Source: Chloroflexota bacterium (lineage in GTDB: Bacteria > Chloroflexota > Anaerolineae > Anaerolineales > VGOW01). From it: a stretch of 60,490 bases of DNA. Positions 7,498-15,767 of this stretch are shown in pieces (the first letter of the stretch is position 1; each line of letters begins with the position of its first letter). The stretch covers positions 1 to 60,490 of the forward strand of contig VGOW01000019.1 of NCBI GenBank assembly GCA_016875735.1, read 5' to 3'. The notes beneath the pieces were generated by a model that was not told where the DNA came from, searched no databases, and saw only the letters and a program-made list of their open reading frames with translations. Both the position numbers and the translations under genes were made by a program.

Positions 7498-8921
7498 CCT
7501 TGTATCACTTGCCCGCTAGCGGGCTTCTCGCCGCCCGAGGCCAGGAACTGTTGCAGACGCCAAAGCACGTTGGGGTCCTGCAACAGCCGCGCCATGTCGG
7601 CTTCGCCCATCGCCCCGCCGCCTTTGCGGCTGGTGCTGTTCAACGCTTCGGCAAACTGAATGAGGATCACATCGAGATCGGGCATCGCATCAACCGTCAA
7701 CGGAAGCCCTTGGGTGATGCTCTCGATGAAGTCGAGCCGGGCGACGGCTTTGGCGTATTCCATCAATCGCAATTTGTGCGCTTCGCCTTCGGCCATCGTC
7801 ACCCGCGTTTGCCGCCGCCACTCCGCCGCCCACGCATTCACCCGCTCGTCGAGCACGTCCTGCGGCGTTTCGATGTGCCCCAAACTCACCCACAGCAAAT
7901 CCACGCCCATATCGTTGAAGCGCTTGCGCGTGTCTTTGTGATCGAACATCGCTTTGATTTTCTCGCGCGGGTCTTTCGTTTCGCCTTCGCCGCGAGCGAT
8001 GAGATCGTCGAGCCGCGTGCGGCTGATGTATCCGCGCACATTGTCCGTCACCGAATTCGGCGCCCCCTCCGACCACACCGACGGCCCTTTGGGCCCCACC
8101 GTCTTTCCGTAAGCAATCCGTTTCACCGCCGCCACCGAAAACGGGTACGCTTCCTTTTGCGTGCGCGGCCGGTTGCTCGTGCGCACCCGGAACGACACCT
8201 GCAAGTTCTTCACCTTCACGGCGATGCCATCTTTGGTGAGCGCCTTCACCTCGTCGCGCGTGCGGAACTGATCGCGCAAGTCCACCACCTCGCGCAGCGT
8301 CTCGAAGCGGCGGATGAAGTGCCGCCCCGCGCCCACCACTTTCGACGGCCCGCCCACATGCTCGAACAGCGCCACGTTGCCCGGCGACAGACTCACATAT
8401 CCCGGCCCGCCGATCTTGGCGATGGGGTGATCGTCTACCTTCGCCTCCTTGCCCATCATCGCCTTCGAGTGATCGTCCAACTCGTATCCGCTGGCCTTGA
8501 GATTGATCGTCGGGTAATCCCAGCCGAACATGGCCGCCGTCAGATAACGGTAGGCGGTGTTGAGGTCGGGCAACTCGAAGAGATCGCGCACGTAGTTCGA
8601 GGCCAGCAGAATCGCCAGCACCACGCCCACCAGCGGCGGCAGGGCGTGCCGCAGTGTTTGCGGATGAATGAGCGAAAGGCCGAACACGGCCCACTTCGGC
8701 AGTGTGTTCACGTATTCTTGGAATATCCACCACTGCGTCACTTCTTGCTCGGTGGCGCGGCCCATGAGCGTGAAGATCAGCGCCGCAGTGACGATCACAA
8801 TGGCCCGGCGCTCCGCCCAATGATGATCGCCTTCGAGCAGATCGTAGAACCACTCCAAAAGGCGGAGGGTGATGTCTTTCCGGCTCGGGGCGCGGACGCG
8901 CAGTGATTTGATCTTCTTCAT
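7494..8921 (-). CDS. SPFH/band-7-like membrane protein (second of pair)
   Basis: 475 residues. There are membrane segments at about 39-57 and 93-112 and perhaps one between. The SPFH-like domain follows from about 170 (KIGGPGYVSLSPGNVALFEHVGGPSKVVGAGRHFI, then LTKDGIAVKVKNLQVSFRVRT). After it comes a helical region with WAAEWRRQTRVTMAEGEAHK, as in flotillin/prohibitin-type proteins. The C-terminus is Gly-rich. It is a diverged paralog of the upstream gene, which it overlaps by 4 bp (ATGA), so the two are probably translated together and may form a hetero-oligomer like HflK/HflC. The exact role is unknown. Membrane-scaffold function is inferred from the family. Confidence 0.7.
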   Translation of the reverse strand: MKKIKSLRVRAPSRKDITLRLLEWFYDLLEGDHHWAERRAIVIVTAALIFTLMGRATEQEVTQWWIFQEYVNTLPKWAVFGLSLIHPQTLRHALPPLVGVVLAILLASNYVRDLFELPDLNTAYRYLTAAMFGWDYPTINLKASGYELDDHSKAMMGKEAKVDDHPIAKIGGPGYVSLSPGNVALFEHVGGPSKVVGAGRHFIRRFETLREVVDLRDQFRTRDEVKALTKDGIAVKVKNLQVSFRVRTSNRPRTQKEAYPFSVAAVKRIAYGKTVGPKGPSVWSEGAPNSVTDNVRGYISRTRLDDLIARGEGETKDPREKIKAMFDHKDTRKRFNDMGVDLLWVSLGHIETPQDVLDERVNAWAAEWRRQTRVTMAEGEAHKLRLMEYAKAVARLDFIESITQGLPLTVDAMPDLDVILIQFAEALNSTSRKGGGAMGEADMARLLQDPNVLWRLQQFLASGGEKPASGQVIQG

Positions 8922-10327
8922 GCCGCCTCTCCCGGCTCCTCGTCCGCCGACTCGATGGAAGCCGTCGCGCCCGCGTCTGCGTCTTCGCCCCCTTCGCCGT
9001 TTTCTTCCTCTTCCTCCGCTTCCTCTTCAGCCACAATCTGCGATAGGTCTTCCGACGGCGGTTTGCCGATCATGTGCGCTTCGGCTTTTTCGCCGGGCAG
9101 GCCCACCCAATAGCGCAGGTTCGAGATCTGTTTCATCGTGTCGCTGGAGATCATCATCCGCGTCACCGGGTCGGAGGCCACGCGGTTGAGCACGGCCACA
9201 AACTTTTGCGCGATCTCCCGTTTGCTCGCGCCGCTGGCATCGCCGGTGAACACTTGCTCAAGATATTCGCGGAAGTGCCCCAGCATCTCCGATTGGGCTT
9301 CGGCGCGCGCCTTCTCTTTGATCCGCTCGGCTTCCACATCGGCGTTCGCCAGCGCGGTGAAGGCTTCCTTTTGCCAGCGGGCGGCCCATGCCCGGATGCG
9401 TTGATGGTTCACGCCCTCCGGCAGTTCCAATGCGCCCACGGAGGCGGCGTACACTTTGATCCCGCGCTCTTTCAACAGCGGCGTCTTCTGCACTTGATCG
9501 GTGAGGCGCGTTTGCAGGGCCGACACCGGCGACGACTGCGGGTCGGCGGGGGCAAAGAGATCGTCCAATGTGAGTCGGCTGACCTGATCGCGCAAGTATT
9601 CGGCGGCGACGATGATGGGCAGGTCCACCCATTTGATCAACTCTTGTTTGTCGGTGACGGCGAATCCGTAATAGGCTTTGAAGGCGCTTTCGGGGTTGAA
9701 AGGAAAGGCAGGGGTGATGCGCGCCTGCCCGAGAATGTCATGCTCGTCCTCCGAGTCGCGCGGTGAAACTTGATCGCCCGGATCGAGGGCGAACACCACC
9801 GACACGGTGGTTTTGATTTCGATTCCGTCTTTGGTGAGGGCCTGCGTGTCTTGCGAGTGGGCTTGCTTGCGCAGATCGAAAGTGGCCGCCAGCCGTTCGT
9901 TGGCTTTGGTGAAGACGATGCCCGGCCCGACGGCGCGCGAGAACTGCCGCCCTTTTTCTAAAACGACCGCGCTCGATCCGTCGAGCAGAATCACGCCCGC
10001 GCCCCGGCGTTTGAGCTCTTCGGCGCTGCCCACCAATTCGCCGTCGCGCACGAACACGATGGGGCCGTGCCCACCCGACACATAGGCAAACAAACGGTCG
10101 AGCGCGTTGCGCCGTTCGCGGGCGGTGCGCACCGGCAGAACATACTGCGAGGCCAGCGCCAGCGTGCCGAAGAACAGCATGAACGCGGCCAGCGCATCCA
10201 CCACCCATCCGGCCAGCGTTTCTTTCGGCTGATTCCAATGCAGCAGCGCGTAGAAGATCAGCACGCTGACGACGGGCGTTGCGATCTTGAACCACCGCTG
10301 GCGATAGAATGGGACTCCCGGCTGCAT
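8918..10327 (-). CDS. SPFH/band-7-like membrane protein (first of pair)
   Basis: 469 residues. Two N-terminal membrane spans (about 12-28 and 37-65) are followed by a soluble SPFH-like region (GAGVILLDGSSAVVLEKG, VGPGIVFTKANERL, ALTKDGIEIKTTVSVVFALDP). A helical segment with WAARWQKEAFTALANADVEAE follows. The tail is strongly acidic (about 430-469, Glu-rich). The ATG at 10327 is 8 nt from a TACAAT box, suggesting a leaderless transcript. It overlaps the downstream paralog by 4 bp. Family members organise membrane microdomains or guard proteases. No protease gene is adjacent, so the client is unknown. Confidence 0.7.
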   Translation of the reverse strand: MQPGVPFYRQRWFKIATPVVSVLIFYALLHWNQPKETLAGWVVDALAAFMLFFGTLALASQYVLPVRTARERRNALDRLFAYVSGGHGPIVFVRDGELVGSAEELKRRGAGVILLDGSSAVVLEKGRQFSRAVGPGIVFTKANERLAATFDLRKQAHSQDTQALTKDGIEIKTTVSVVFALDPGDQVSPRDSEDEHDILGQARITPAFPFNPESAFKAYYGFAVTDKQELIKWVDLPIIVAAEYLRDQVSRLTLDDLFAPADPQSSPVSALQTRLTDQVQKTPLLKERGIKVYAASVGALELPEGVNHQRIRAWAARWQKEAFTALANADVEAERIKEKARAEAQSEMLGHFREYLEQVFTGDASGASKREIAQKFVAVLNRVASDPVTRMMISSDTMKQISNLRYWVGLPGEKAEAHMIGKPPSEDLSQIVAEEEAEEEEENGEGGEDADAGATASIESADEEPGEAA

Positions 10328-10335
10328 GGCGTGGG

Positions 10336-10341
10336 ATTGTA
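10336..10341 (-). promoter_or_regulatory. -10 box 8 nt before the SPFH-like gene start
   Basis: TACAAT on the minus strand ends 8 nt before the ATG at 10327. Initiation about 7 nt downstream would leave almost no 5' leader. Confidence 0.5.
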
Positions 10342-10348
10342 CTGCAAA

Positions 10349-13300
10349 TCAGGGCGCGAGGATAATTGCGCCCAGCGGCGTCGGTTCGCCGATTCGCTCA
10401 CCCGCCTCGTTCACCATCCCAACCGAAAGCGTGTACTCGCCGGGGCCGGGCGCGGCCAGCGCGCGCGAATCGATCACCACTTCGCCCGCCCGCCAGCCAG
10501 TCGTCGGTCGAGTCCAGTCCGCCGGTTCGCCGTCGCTCTGACTCACAAGGTTTCCGTCGGCGTCGAGCAAATGCAGAAACACGCGATACGACCCGCTCAT
10601 CTCGCTTTTGGCTTGCCACGCAAGATCAACCGTGATGGCGTTCCCTCCAATCGTTGTGTTGTAGCCGAGCAAAAGGATTGATGATCCGATCTCGGCGTTG
10701 ATCGTGTGCGTGAGCGTCGGCGGATCGAACAGCCGATCCGGCGCGGCGATGTTCAGCGAGAGGAGATCGACTCCGCCGATTCGCCAATGGAAGCCGCCAC
10801 TGGGAAGACTCGCGGGTAAACGGAAGAACACGTATTGCGTGAGCACGTCGTCCTTTTTCCAGCGGGGGGGCAGATACTGCGGCACGACCGGCTCGGTTCG
10901 GGTGTGAACGACGGCTGCCGACGAATCGACGAGCGCAAGTTGCAGAGTCTGTTCGGGCGGGGAATCGGCGGCGGCCTGCCAGCGGAGAGTGAGGCGATAC
11001 GGGTCGCCGGGGGCGGCGGCGGCGCGGTCAGCTTCGGCGGCGATGAGGGCAATACCGTCGAATGAGGCCAGCGGCGCGGCGGGTGGTTCGTTTGTCGCTT
11101 TCTCAATTAAGTATTCGCCAATGCGCTGAACGGAGAGGGCTTGCAGGGTGTCGGCGCGATAGGCGATGGCTTCGAGGTGATACACGCCCGGCGGCGCGCC
11201 GCGCAGAGATTTGAGGAGGTACGAGTCGAGGATGAATTTGTCGGGCGGCCAGAAGTCGGTGCCGGGGAAGAAACGCCAGTCGCGCGGGCGCTCGATGTTC
11301 GTGTCGCTCCACACGAGGCCGAGATCGTCGGTGAGGCGGATGTTCATTCCGTACGGCACGCCGATGGGGTGCCGGGCTTGCCAGACGAGGGTGATTGCGG
11401 ATTGGTGATTGGTAATTGGTGATTGATCGTAGCCGAGAAGGGTGAGTTCGCCGCCGAAGTCGAGGTTGAGCGGGTGTTGTGTGGGCGGCGGGCCGGGGCG
11501 AGGAATGAGGAATGAGACAATGAACAATGAGACAGTGAACAATGCTTCAAACTTCAAATTCCAAAATCCAAAATCCAAAATCTGATGCTGTGTTTGCCGC
11601 CAGCCGCTGATGGCTGATACCCCATAGCCAATGGCGAATAGCCAGCACGCCGCGCTGATCCAGCCTGCCGCTGTGCGAATGGGCGTGGAGGCGAATCGAA
11701 TGTCGAGAGAGTGCTGGCCTGCGGGGAGGCCGAAGGCGATGAGGCCGTGCGGGTCGGTGGGGATGATCTCGATGGATTGCCCGTCGAGAGAAACTTGCCA
11801 GCCGGGAAAGTAGAACGAGCGATAGGTTGCGGTGGTGGGTTGCGAGGCGCTGAGGCGATACGTGTCGCGCGCCGGGCTGGCCGAGAGGTGTTCGACGGTT
11901 GCGCCGGGAGCATCGAGCCGTTCGGGCTCGCGGCCTTCGATGATCTCCCTCTGCATTGCGCTCGTGTCGGGAAACTCTTTCACCCACACCGGCGTGTATT
12001 CGCCGGTCGTCGTGGTGCCCACGAGCAATGGCGGAATCTCGAAGCGGGCGAAGTCGGCGGGGGTGGGGTTGTTCGGGGCGGGTTCGCGGGGGACGAAGAG
12101 GAAGGGGAGAGAGGAGGCAATGAACAATGAGGCAATGAACAATGAGACAATGAACAATGACGAATGACCGCTTCGCGTGACGAATGAGGGCGCGTTGACG
12201 GCTGATTGCTGATTGCTGGCCGCTGGCCGCTGAGGGCTGATGGCTATTCCTGTCAGAGCGGCGGCAAACAGCGAGGCCGGGCCGAGAAAGCGCCAGGGGA
12301 ATGTGGATCGCTGCAACATACCCACGGCATCCCAAACAGGTTTGCTGATGTCGAGGATAAGGAAAGCGCAGATCGCAAACAGCGCGAAGAGGAAAGCGTA
12401 ATCGGCGCGGGCGGCGCGAGTCATCGAGCGCCAACGGAGCCAGCCCCACAGCGCGACGGCGATGGCCGGGAGAGAGAGTGACCGAACGACGGGCGGGTTG
12501 AGCACATCGATGTAAACGGGGAGGCGGGGATAGGCGATCAAGTCCTGCCATTGAAAGAAGTTCTCGCGATAGATCAGGCCGGCGCGAGAGAAGGCGGCGG
12601 TGAATTGAACGAATTGCAGTTCGGCAACGGCGGGCAGCCAAAGGAAGGCGGTGAGGCCGAGGGCTAAAAGAATCACAAAACTCAAATTCCAAATTCCAAA
12701 AAGCCAATGACGAGGGTTGCGCCATTCGCCGGAGTGGAGCAGAGGGGCGGCGAGGGTGTAGAGGCCGAAGAGGGCGAGGAGGGGAAGATATTGCAGGGCC
12801 ATGCCGATGTGCGAGGCGATGAAACCGGCGGTGGCGAGGGCGGCGAGGATGGTGTAGGGGTCAGTGAAGTTTAACCGCAGAGACGCGGAGAGCGCAGGGA
12901 GAATTGGGGGGCTTATGTTTTGGTCGTGCCTTTGAGCCTTCGTGTCTTGGTGGTGAAGCAGAGATCGCCTCAGCGCCCACAGAGCGAGGGGGAAGAAAGC
13001 CAGCGCGAGGTTTTCGGGCAGGCCGCCGCGCACGTGGGCAGTGTAGAGGAGATAGGGGCTGTACACGTAGGCGATAGCGGTAAGGAGGCCGCCGCCCTCA
13101 CCCCCGGCCCCTGTCCCATTCGAGGAGCACAGATCGCGCCCGAGCAAATAGGCAGTGAGGCCGGAAGCCAACAGCGCGGTGATATACGAGGCGCGGAGGG
13201 CGGAGAGCATGGGCAGACCGGCCGAGTGAAAGAGAACGGTGAGGTAGTGCGAGAGGTAGGCGAAGTAATTAAAGATGGGGTAGCCGAACCCGTGCGCGAA

Positions 13301-13474
13301 GTCGGGCGCCCAGCGCGGGAAGAAGATGCCGGCGCGGATGAGGCGATCGAGTTCGACAGCGCGATAGAGGTGGGCGAGCGAATCGTTGCTTCGGGGGATG
13401 CCGCCGTTGAGGTAGGGGAAGGCGGCGGGCAAACAGGCAAGAGCAATGAGAATGTACGGCCACCAACGGCGCAT
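10349..13474 (-). CDS. PTPS-related giant membrane protein with repeat-derived insertions
   Basis: 1041 residues from ATG 13474 (MRRWWPYILIALACLPAAFPYL). The start is supported by a TATAAT box 6 nt upstream. The N-terminal half is a multi-span membrane domain of the 6-pyruvoyl-tetrahydropterin-synthase-related type. It has a GT-C glycosyltransferase-like loop (RSNDSLAHLYRAVELDRLI, FFPRWAPDFAHGFGYPIFNY). The C-terminal half is periplasmic and beta-rich, with two jelly-roll-like repeats (VDLAWQAKSEMSGSYRVFLH and LTLRWQAAADSPPEQTLQLA). A role in surface polysaccharide or glycolipid assembly is inferred from the fold only. At least six segments are translated dispersed repeats, at about residues 114-125, 171-200, 257-266, 408-453, 630-658 and 681-693. 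They read as peptides such as FGFWNLKFEALFTVSLFIVS, yet the frame stays open. Confidence 0.75.
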   Translation of the reverse strand: MRRWWPYILIALACLPAAFPYLNGGIPRSNDSLAHLYRAVELDRLIRAGIFFPRWAPDFAHGFGYPIFNYFAYLSHYLTVLFHSAGLPMLSALRASYITALLASGLTAYLLGRDLCSSNGTGAGGEGGGLLTAIAYVYSPYLLYTAHVRGGLPENLALAFFPLALWALRRSLLHHQDTKAQRHDQNISPPILPALSASLRLNFTDPYTILAALATAGFIASHIGMALQYLPLLALFGLYTLAAPLLHSGEWRNPRHWLFGIWNLSFVILLALGLTAFLWLPAVAELQFVQFTAAFSRAGLIYRENFFQWQDLIAYPRLPVYIDVLNPPVVRSLSLPAIAVALWGWLRWRSMTRAARADYAFLFALFAICAFLILDISKPVWDAVGMLQRSTFPWRFLGPASLFAAALTGIAISPQRPAASNQQSAVNAPSFVTRSGHSSLFIVSLFIASLFIASSLPFLFVPREPAPNNPTPADFARFEIPPLLVGTTTTGEYTPVWVKEFPDTSAMQREIIEGREPERLDAPGATVEHLSASPARDTYRLSASQPTTATYRSFYFPGWQVSLDGQSIEIIPTDPHGLIAFGLPAGQHSLDIRFASTPIRTAAGWISAACWLFAIGYGVSAISGWRQTQHQILDFGFWNLKFEALFTVSLFIVSFLIPRPGPPPTQHPLNLDFGGELTLLGYDQSPITNHQSAITLVWQARHPIGVPYGMNIRLTDDLGLVWSDTNIERPRDWRFFPGTDFWPPDKFILDSYLLKSLRGAPPGVYHLEAIAYRADTLQALSVQRIGEYLIEKATNEPPAAPLASFDGIALIAAEADRAAAAPGDPYRLTLRWQAAADSPPEQTLQLALVDSSAAVVHTRTEPVVPQYLPPRWKKDDVLTQYVFFRLPASLPSGGFHWRIGGVDLLSLNIAAPDRLFDPPTLTHTINAEIGSSILLLGYNTTIGGNAITVDLAWQAKSEMSGSYRVFLHLLDADGNLVSQSDGEPADWTRPTTGWRAGEVVIDSRALAAPGPGEYTLSVGMVNEAGERIGEPTPLGAIILAP
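11395..11430. repeat. Dispersed repeat, GGTGATTGGTAATTGGTGAT type, inside a gene
   Basis: Word repeat in frame inside the PTPS-related gene, translated as SPITNHQSAIT on the minus strand. Confidence 0.6.
11500..11585. repeat. Dispersed repeats (AATGAACAATGAGAC and TTCAAATTCCAAAATCC types) inside a gene
   Basis: Two adjoining word repeats in frame in the PTPS-related gene. They encode FGFWNLKFEAL and FTVSLFIVSFLI on the minus strand. Confidence 0.65.
12116..12250. repeat. Dispersed repeats (AACAATGAGGCAATGAAC and GCTGATTGCTGATTGC types) inside a gene
   Basis: Repeated AATGAACAATGAGAC words are followed by GCTGATTGCTGGCCGCTGGCC words. They are in frame in the PTPS-related gene and translate as SLFIVSLFIASLFIASS and SNQQSAV-like peptides. 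Confidence 0.65.
12875..12962. repeat. Dispersed repeat, CACCAAGACACGAAGGC type, inside a gene
   Basis: Imperfect inverted structure: ACCGCAGAGACGCGGAGAGC at one end, CCTTCGTGTCTTGGTGGTG at the other. Read on the minus strand it encodes HHQDTKAQRHDQ and ALSASLRLNF in frame. Related copies lie at 17279-17363 and 30012-30040. Confidence 0.65.
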
Positions 13475-13480
13475 GGCGGG

Positions 13481-13486
13481 ATTATA
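13481..13486 (-). promoter_or_regulatory. -10 box 6 nt before the PTPS-related gene start
   Basis: A perfect TATAAT on the minus strand, separated from the ATG at 13474 by 6 nt. This fits a leaderless mRNA and supports the chosen start. Confidence 0.55.
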
Positions 13487-13691
13487 CCCTCGGCGAGAGG
13501 CGGCTAACCTGAGCAAGTCGGGCGCAAAGCGGTTATTACAATTGGCACTTGAGACGGGCGGGCACATCCCTTATAGTGGTAAACGGTTTTGTTGGCGCAG
13601 GGAACGGGAGGCAGTTTCATCACGCGAATAGAACTGCCCGGCTTGCTTGCCATGAGCCGGCTTCCTTGCGGCGCAGCGGAGTCAACGCAGA

Positions 13692-14447
13692 ATGAAGGAA
13701 ATCTGCAGGGGGTTGGCCGCAAACTTCTGCGAGTCCCCTTCTTCATATAAGCTGGCTGTGTTCAACGCCGCCATTATTGCGGTTGATATTGCCGCGAGCG
13801 TTGCTCTGGCTTTGCTGCTCATCCGCGTTGAGCCCGCATTCAATGGTTGGCTGTTGGCGGCGGCGCTGGTGGTGATCGGTTTGCTGATCAGCGTGTCCGC
13901 CTCGATGATTGCCACGCGATTCTTCCCCGCGCCGTTCGACAAGATTCAGGCGGCGGTGAGCGAGGCGCAAAGGGGCAATCTGGGAGTCCGGTTGGACGGC
14001 GGGCCGCTGGCCGACGATCAGATCGATCAATTCACCGCCACCGTCAATCAAATGTTAGCCACGCTCGAACAGCGCGCGCACGAAATGCGCTGGCTGTCGC
14101 GCGAGCTGATGCAAGTGCAAGACGATGAGCGGCGGCGCATCGCCCGCGAACTGCACGACGAGGCCGGGCAGAGCATGACGGCGCTGTTGATGCGCTTGAA
14201 GCTGCTGGAGAATTCGCACAGCCTCGAAGAGGTGCGAAAGAGCGCGCAGGAACTGCGCGACCTCACCGCGCACACGCTCGAAGAAATGGGGCGCATCGCC
14301 CTCGAGCTCCGCCCTCCCGCCCTCGACGAGATGGGACTGGATGTCGGCGCGGGCGAAGAACGCCTTCACCTTTTCGAGTTTGTCGGTCGGTTTGCCGTCC
14401 ACTTCGCCGAGATGGACTTCGCCGCCGAGATTCGTCCAGTAGACTAG
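13692..14447 (+). pseudogene. Truncated NarL-type sensor histidine kinase
   Basis: 251 residues. Two membrane spans (about 18-42 and 52-75) lead into a HAMP-like linker. The HisKA_3 dimerisation segment follows, with the phospho-acceptor helix RRRIARELHDEAGQSMTALL (His at about 155) and ALELRPPALDEMGL. The HATPase domain, which should follow directly, is absent. The last 34 residues after DEMGL do not resemble a kinase. On the opposite strand that same DNA (about 14336-14445) reads TNLGGEVHLGEVDGKPTD, which resembles a ketopantoate-reductase-type protein. So a deletion or rearrangement seems to have joined the 5' part of a kinase gene to an antisense piece of another gene. It cannot make a working kinase alone. 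A possible dimeric regulator role is not excluded. Confidence 0.7.
14336..14445 (-). pseudogene. Fragment resembling ketopantoate reductase (PanE/ApbA type)
   Basis: On the minus strand about 37 codons without a start read TNLGGEVHLGEVDGKPTDKL then KVKAFFARADIQSHL. This resembles the mid-protein part of 2-dehydropantoate 2-reductase-family proteins. No flanking homologous sequence was seen. The assignment is by eye and tentative. Confidence 0.35.
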
Positions 14448-14573
14448 TATTCAAATGGCTTTTGCGTAAGTCCTATACAATAAGAGGCTGAGAAGCTATG
14501 CATGTTGTGGAGGTCGATTCCGCATTACGAAAGTGTTACAATCCGCGCACCCTGCCCCTTTGGCCAGCTGAAA

Positions 14574-15752
14574 ATGATCCTCGACTCGATCCTCTCTCAC
14601 TTCAGAGAATCCTTCGGCGGCGAACCGGATTTCGTCGTTCGCTCGCCGGGGCGGGTGAACCTGCTGGGCGAGCACGTGGATTACAACGACGGCTGGGTTC
14701 TGCCCGTTGCCATTGATCGCGCCGTGTATCTCGCCGTCCGCCAATGCGACAGCCCGCTCGTTTCACTCAATGCGCCGGATATGAACGACGGCGCAACGTT
14801 CCGATTAACGGAGACGGCGCAAAAGAAGAACGTCAACGGGCATCCGTTGCCCGATTGGGCGCGGTATCCGGCGGGCGTGGCTCACGTTCTCCGCGAAGCC
14901 GGGTTGGCCGTCACCGGAATGGATGCCGTGTTTGCCTCCGATGTGCCGGTGGGCGCGGGGCTGAGTTCGAGCGCGGCGGTGGAATTGGCTTTCGCCGTCG
15001 CCTGGCGCGAATTGGGCGGCTGGCAGAAAAGCGGGATGGAGTTGGCTCAGTTGTGCCAGCGGGCAGAGAATCAATACGTCGGGGTCAATTGCGGGATCAT
15101 GGATCAGTTTGCCTGCGCCAACGGGCAAGCGGATCGTGCGTTGATCCTCGACTGCCGGACTCTCGATTGGCAGTCGGTTCCCCTGCCGCCCGGCGTTGCC
15201 ATCGTCATTGCCGACACGACGAAGCGCCGCGAGTTGGGCAAGAGCGAATACAACAACCGCCGCGCGGCGTGCGAGGAAGCTGTGCGCGCATTGGCCGCTG
15301 TGCTTCCGAATGTGCGCGCTCTGCGCGATGTGAGCGAGGCCGACTTCGAGCGGCACGCTGATTTGCTCGACCCGGTGACGGCGAAACGCGCGCGGCACGT
15401 CGTCGAAGAATGTGAGCGCACGGTGAAGGCGGCCGAGTCGTTGAGGCGCGGCGACGTGGCCGCGTTCGGAGTGGCAATGAACGAGTCGCACCGCACCCTG
15501 CGCGATCTGTACGAAGTGAGCTGCGCCGAACTCGACGCGATGGTGAGCGCGGCGCAATCGCTCGACGGCTGTTACGGGGCGCGGCTCACGGGCGCGGGCT
15601 TCGGCGGGTGCGCGGTGGCGCTGGCGGACTCGGCAGTGGCCGACAGTTTCAAGCGTGACTTGGCGAAACGATACGAGGCCGCCGCCGGCCTCAAGCCGGA
15701 GATTTACGTGTGCAAGGCGTCGGAGGGGGCGGAAGTGGCGGGGCGAGGATGA
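14574..15752 (+). CDS. galK: Galactokinase
   Basis: 392 residues from ATG 14574. The galactokinase signature GRVNLLGEHVDYNDG is at 26-40. The GHMP ATP-binding motif PVGAGLSSSAAVELAFA and the C-terminal GARLTGAGFGGCAVAL follow. It phosphorylates galactose to galactose 1-phosphate, the first step of the Leloir pathway. An in-frame upstream ATG at 14502 was rejected because the family begins close to the DSILSHFRESFGG segment. No galT or galE is adjacent. The gene follows the broken kinase and converges with the stalk protein gene, 15 bp away. Confidence 0.96.
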   Translation: MILDSILSHFRESFGGEPDFVVRSPGRVNLLGEHVDYNDGWVLPVAIDRAVYLAVRQCDSPLVSLNAPDMNDGATFRLTETAQKKNVNGHPLPDWARYPAGVAHVLREAGLAVTGMDAVFASDVPVGAGLSSSAAVELAFAVAWRELGGWQKSGMELAQLCQRAENQYVGVNCGIMDQFACANGQADRALILDCRTLDWQSVPLPPGVAIVIADTTKRRELGKSEYNNRRAACEEAVRALAAVLPNVRALRDVSEADFERHADLLDPVTAKRARHVVEECERTVKAAESLRRGDVAAFGVAMNESHRTLRDLYEVSCAELDAMVSAAQSLDGCYGARLTGAGFGGCAVALADSAVADSFKRDLAKRYEAAAGLKPEIYVCKASEGAEVAGRG

Positions 15753-15767
15753 CTCAAATGCAGAGAA

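Noticed and set aside
7479-8906. Long plus-strand frame opposite the SPFH-like gene
   Set aside because: Arg/His-rich shadow without motifs. The minus strand has SPFH-like and membrane segments.
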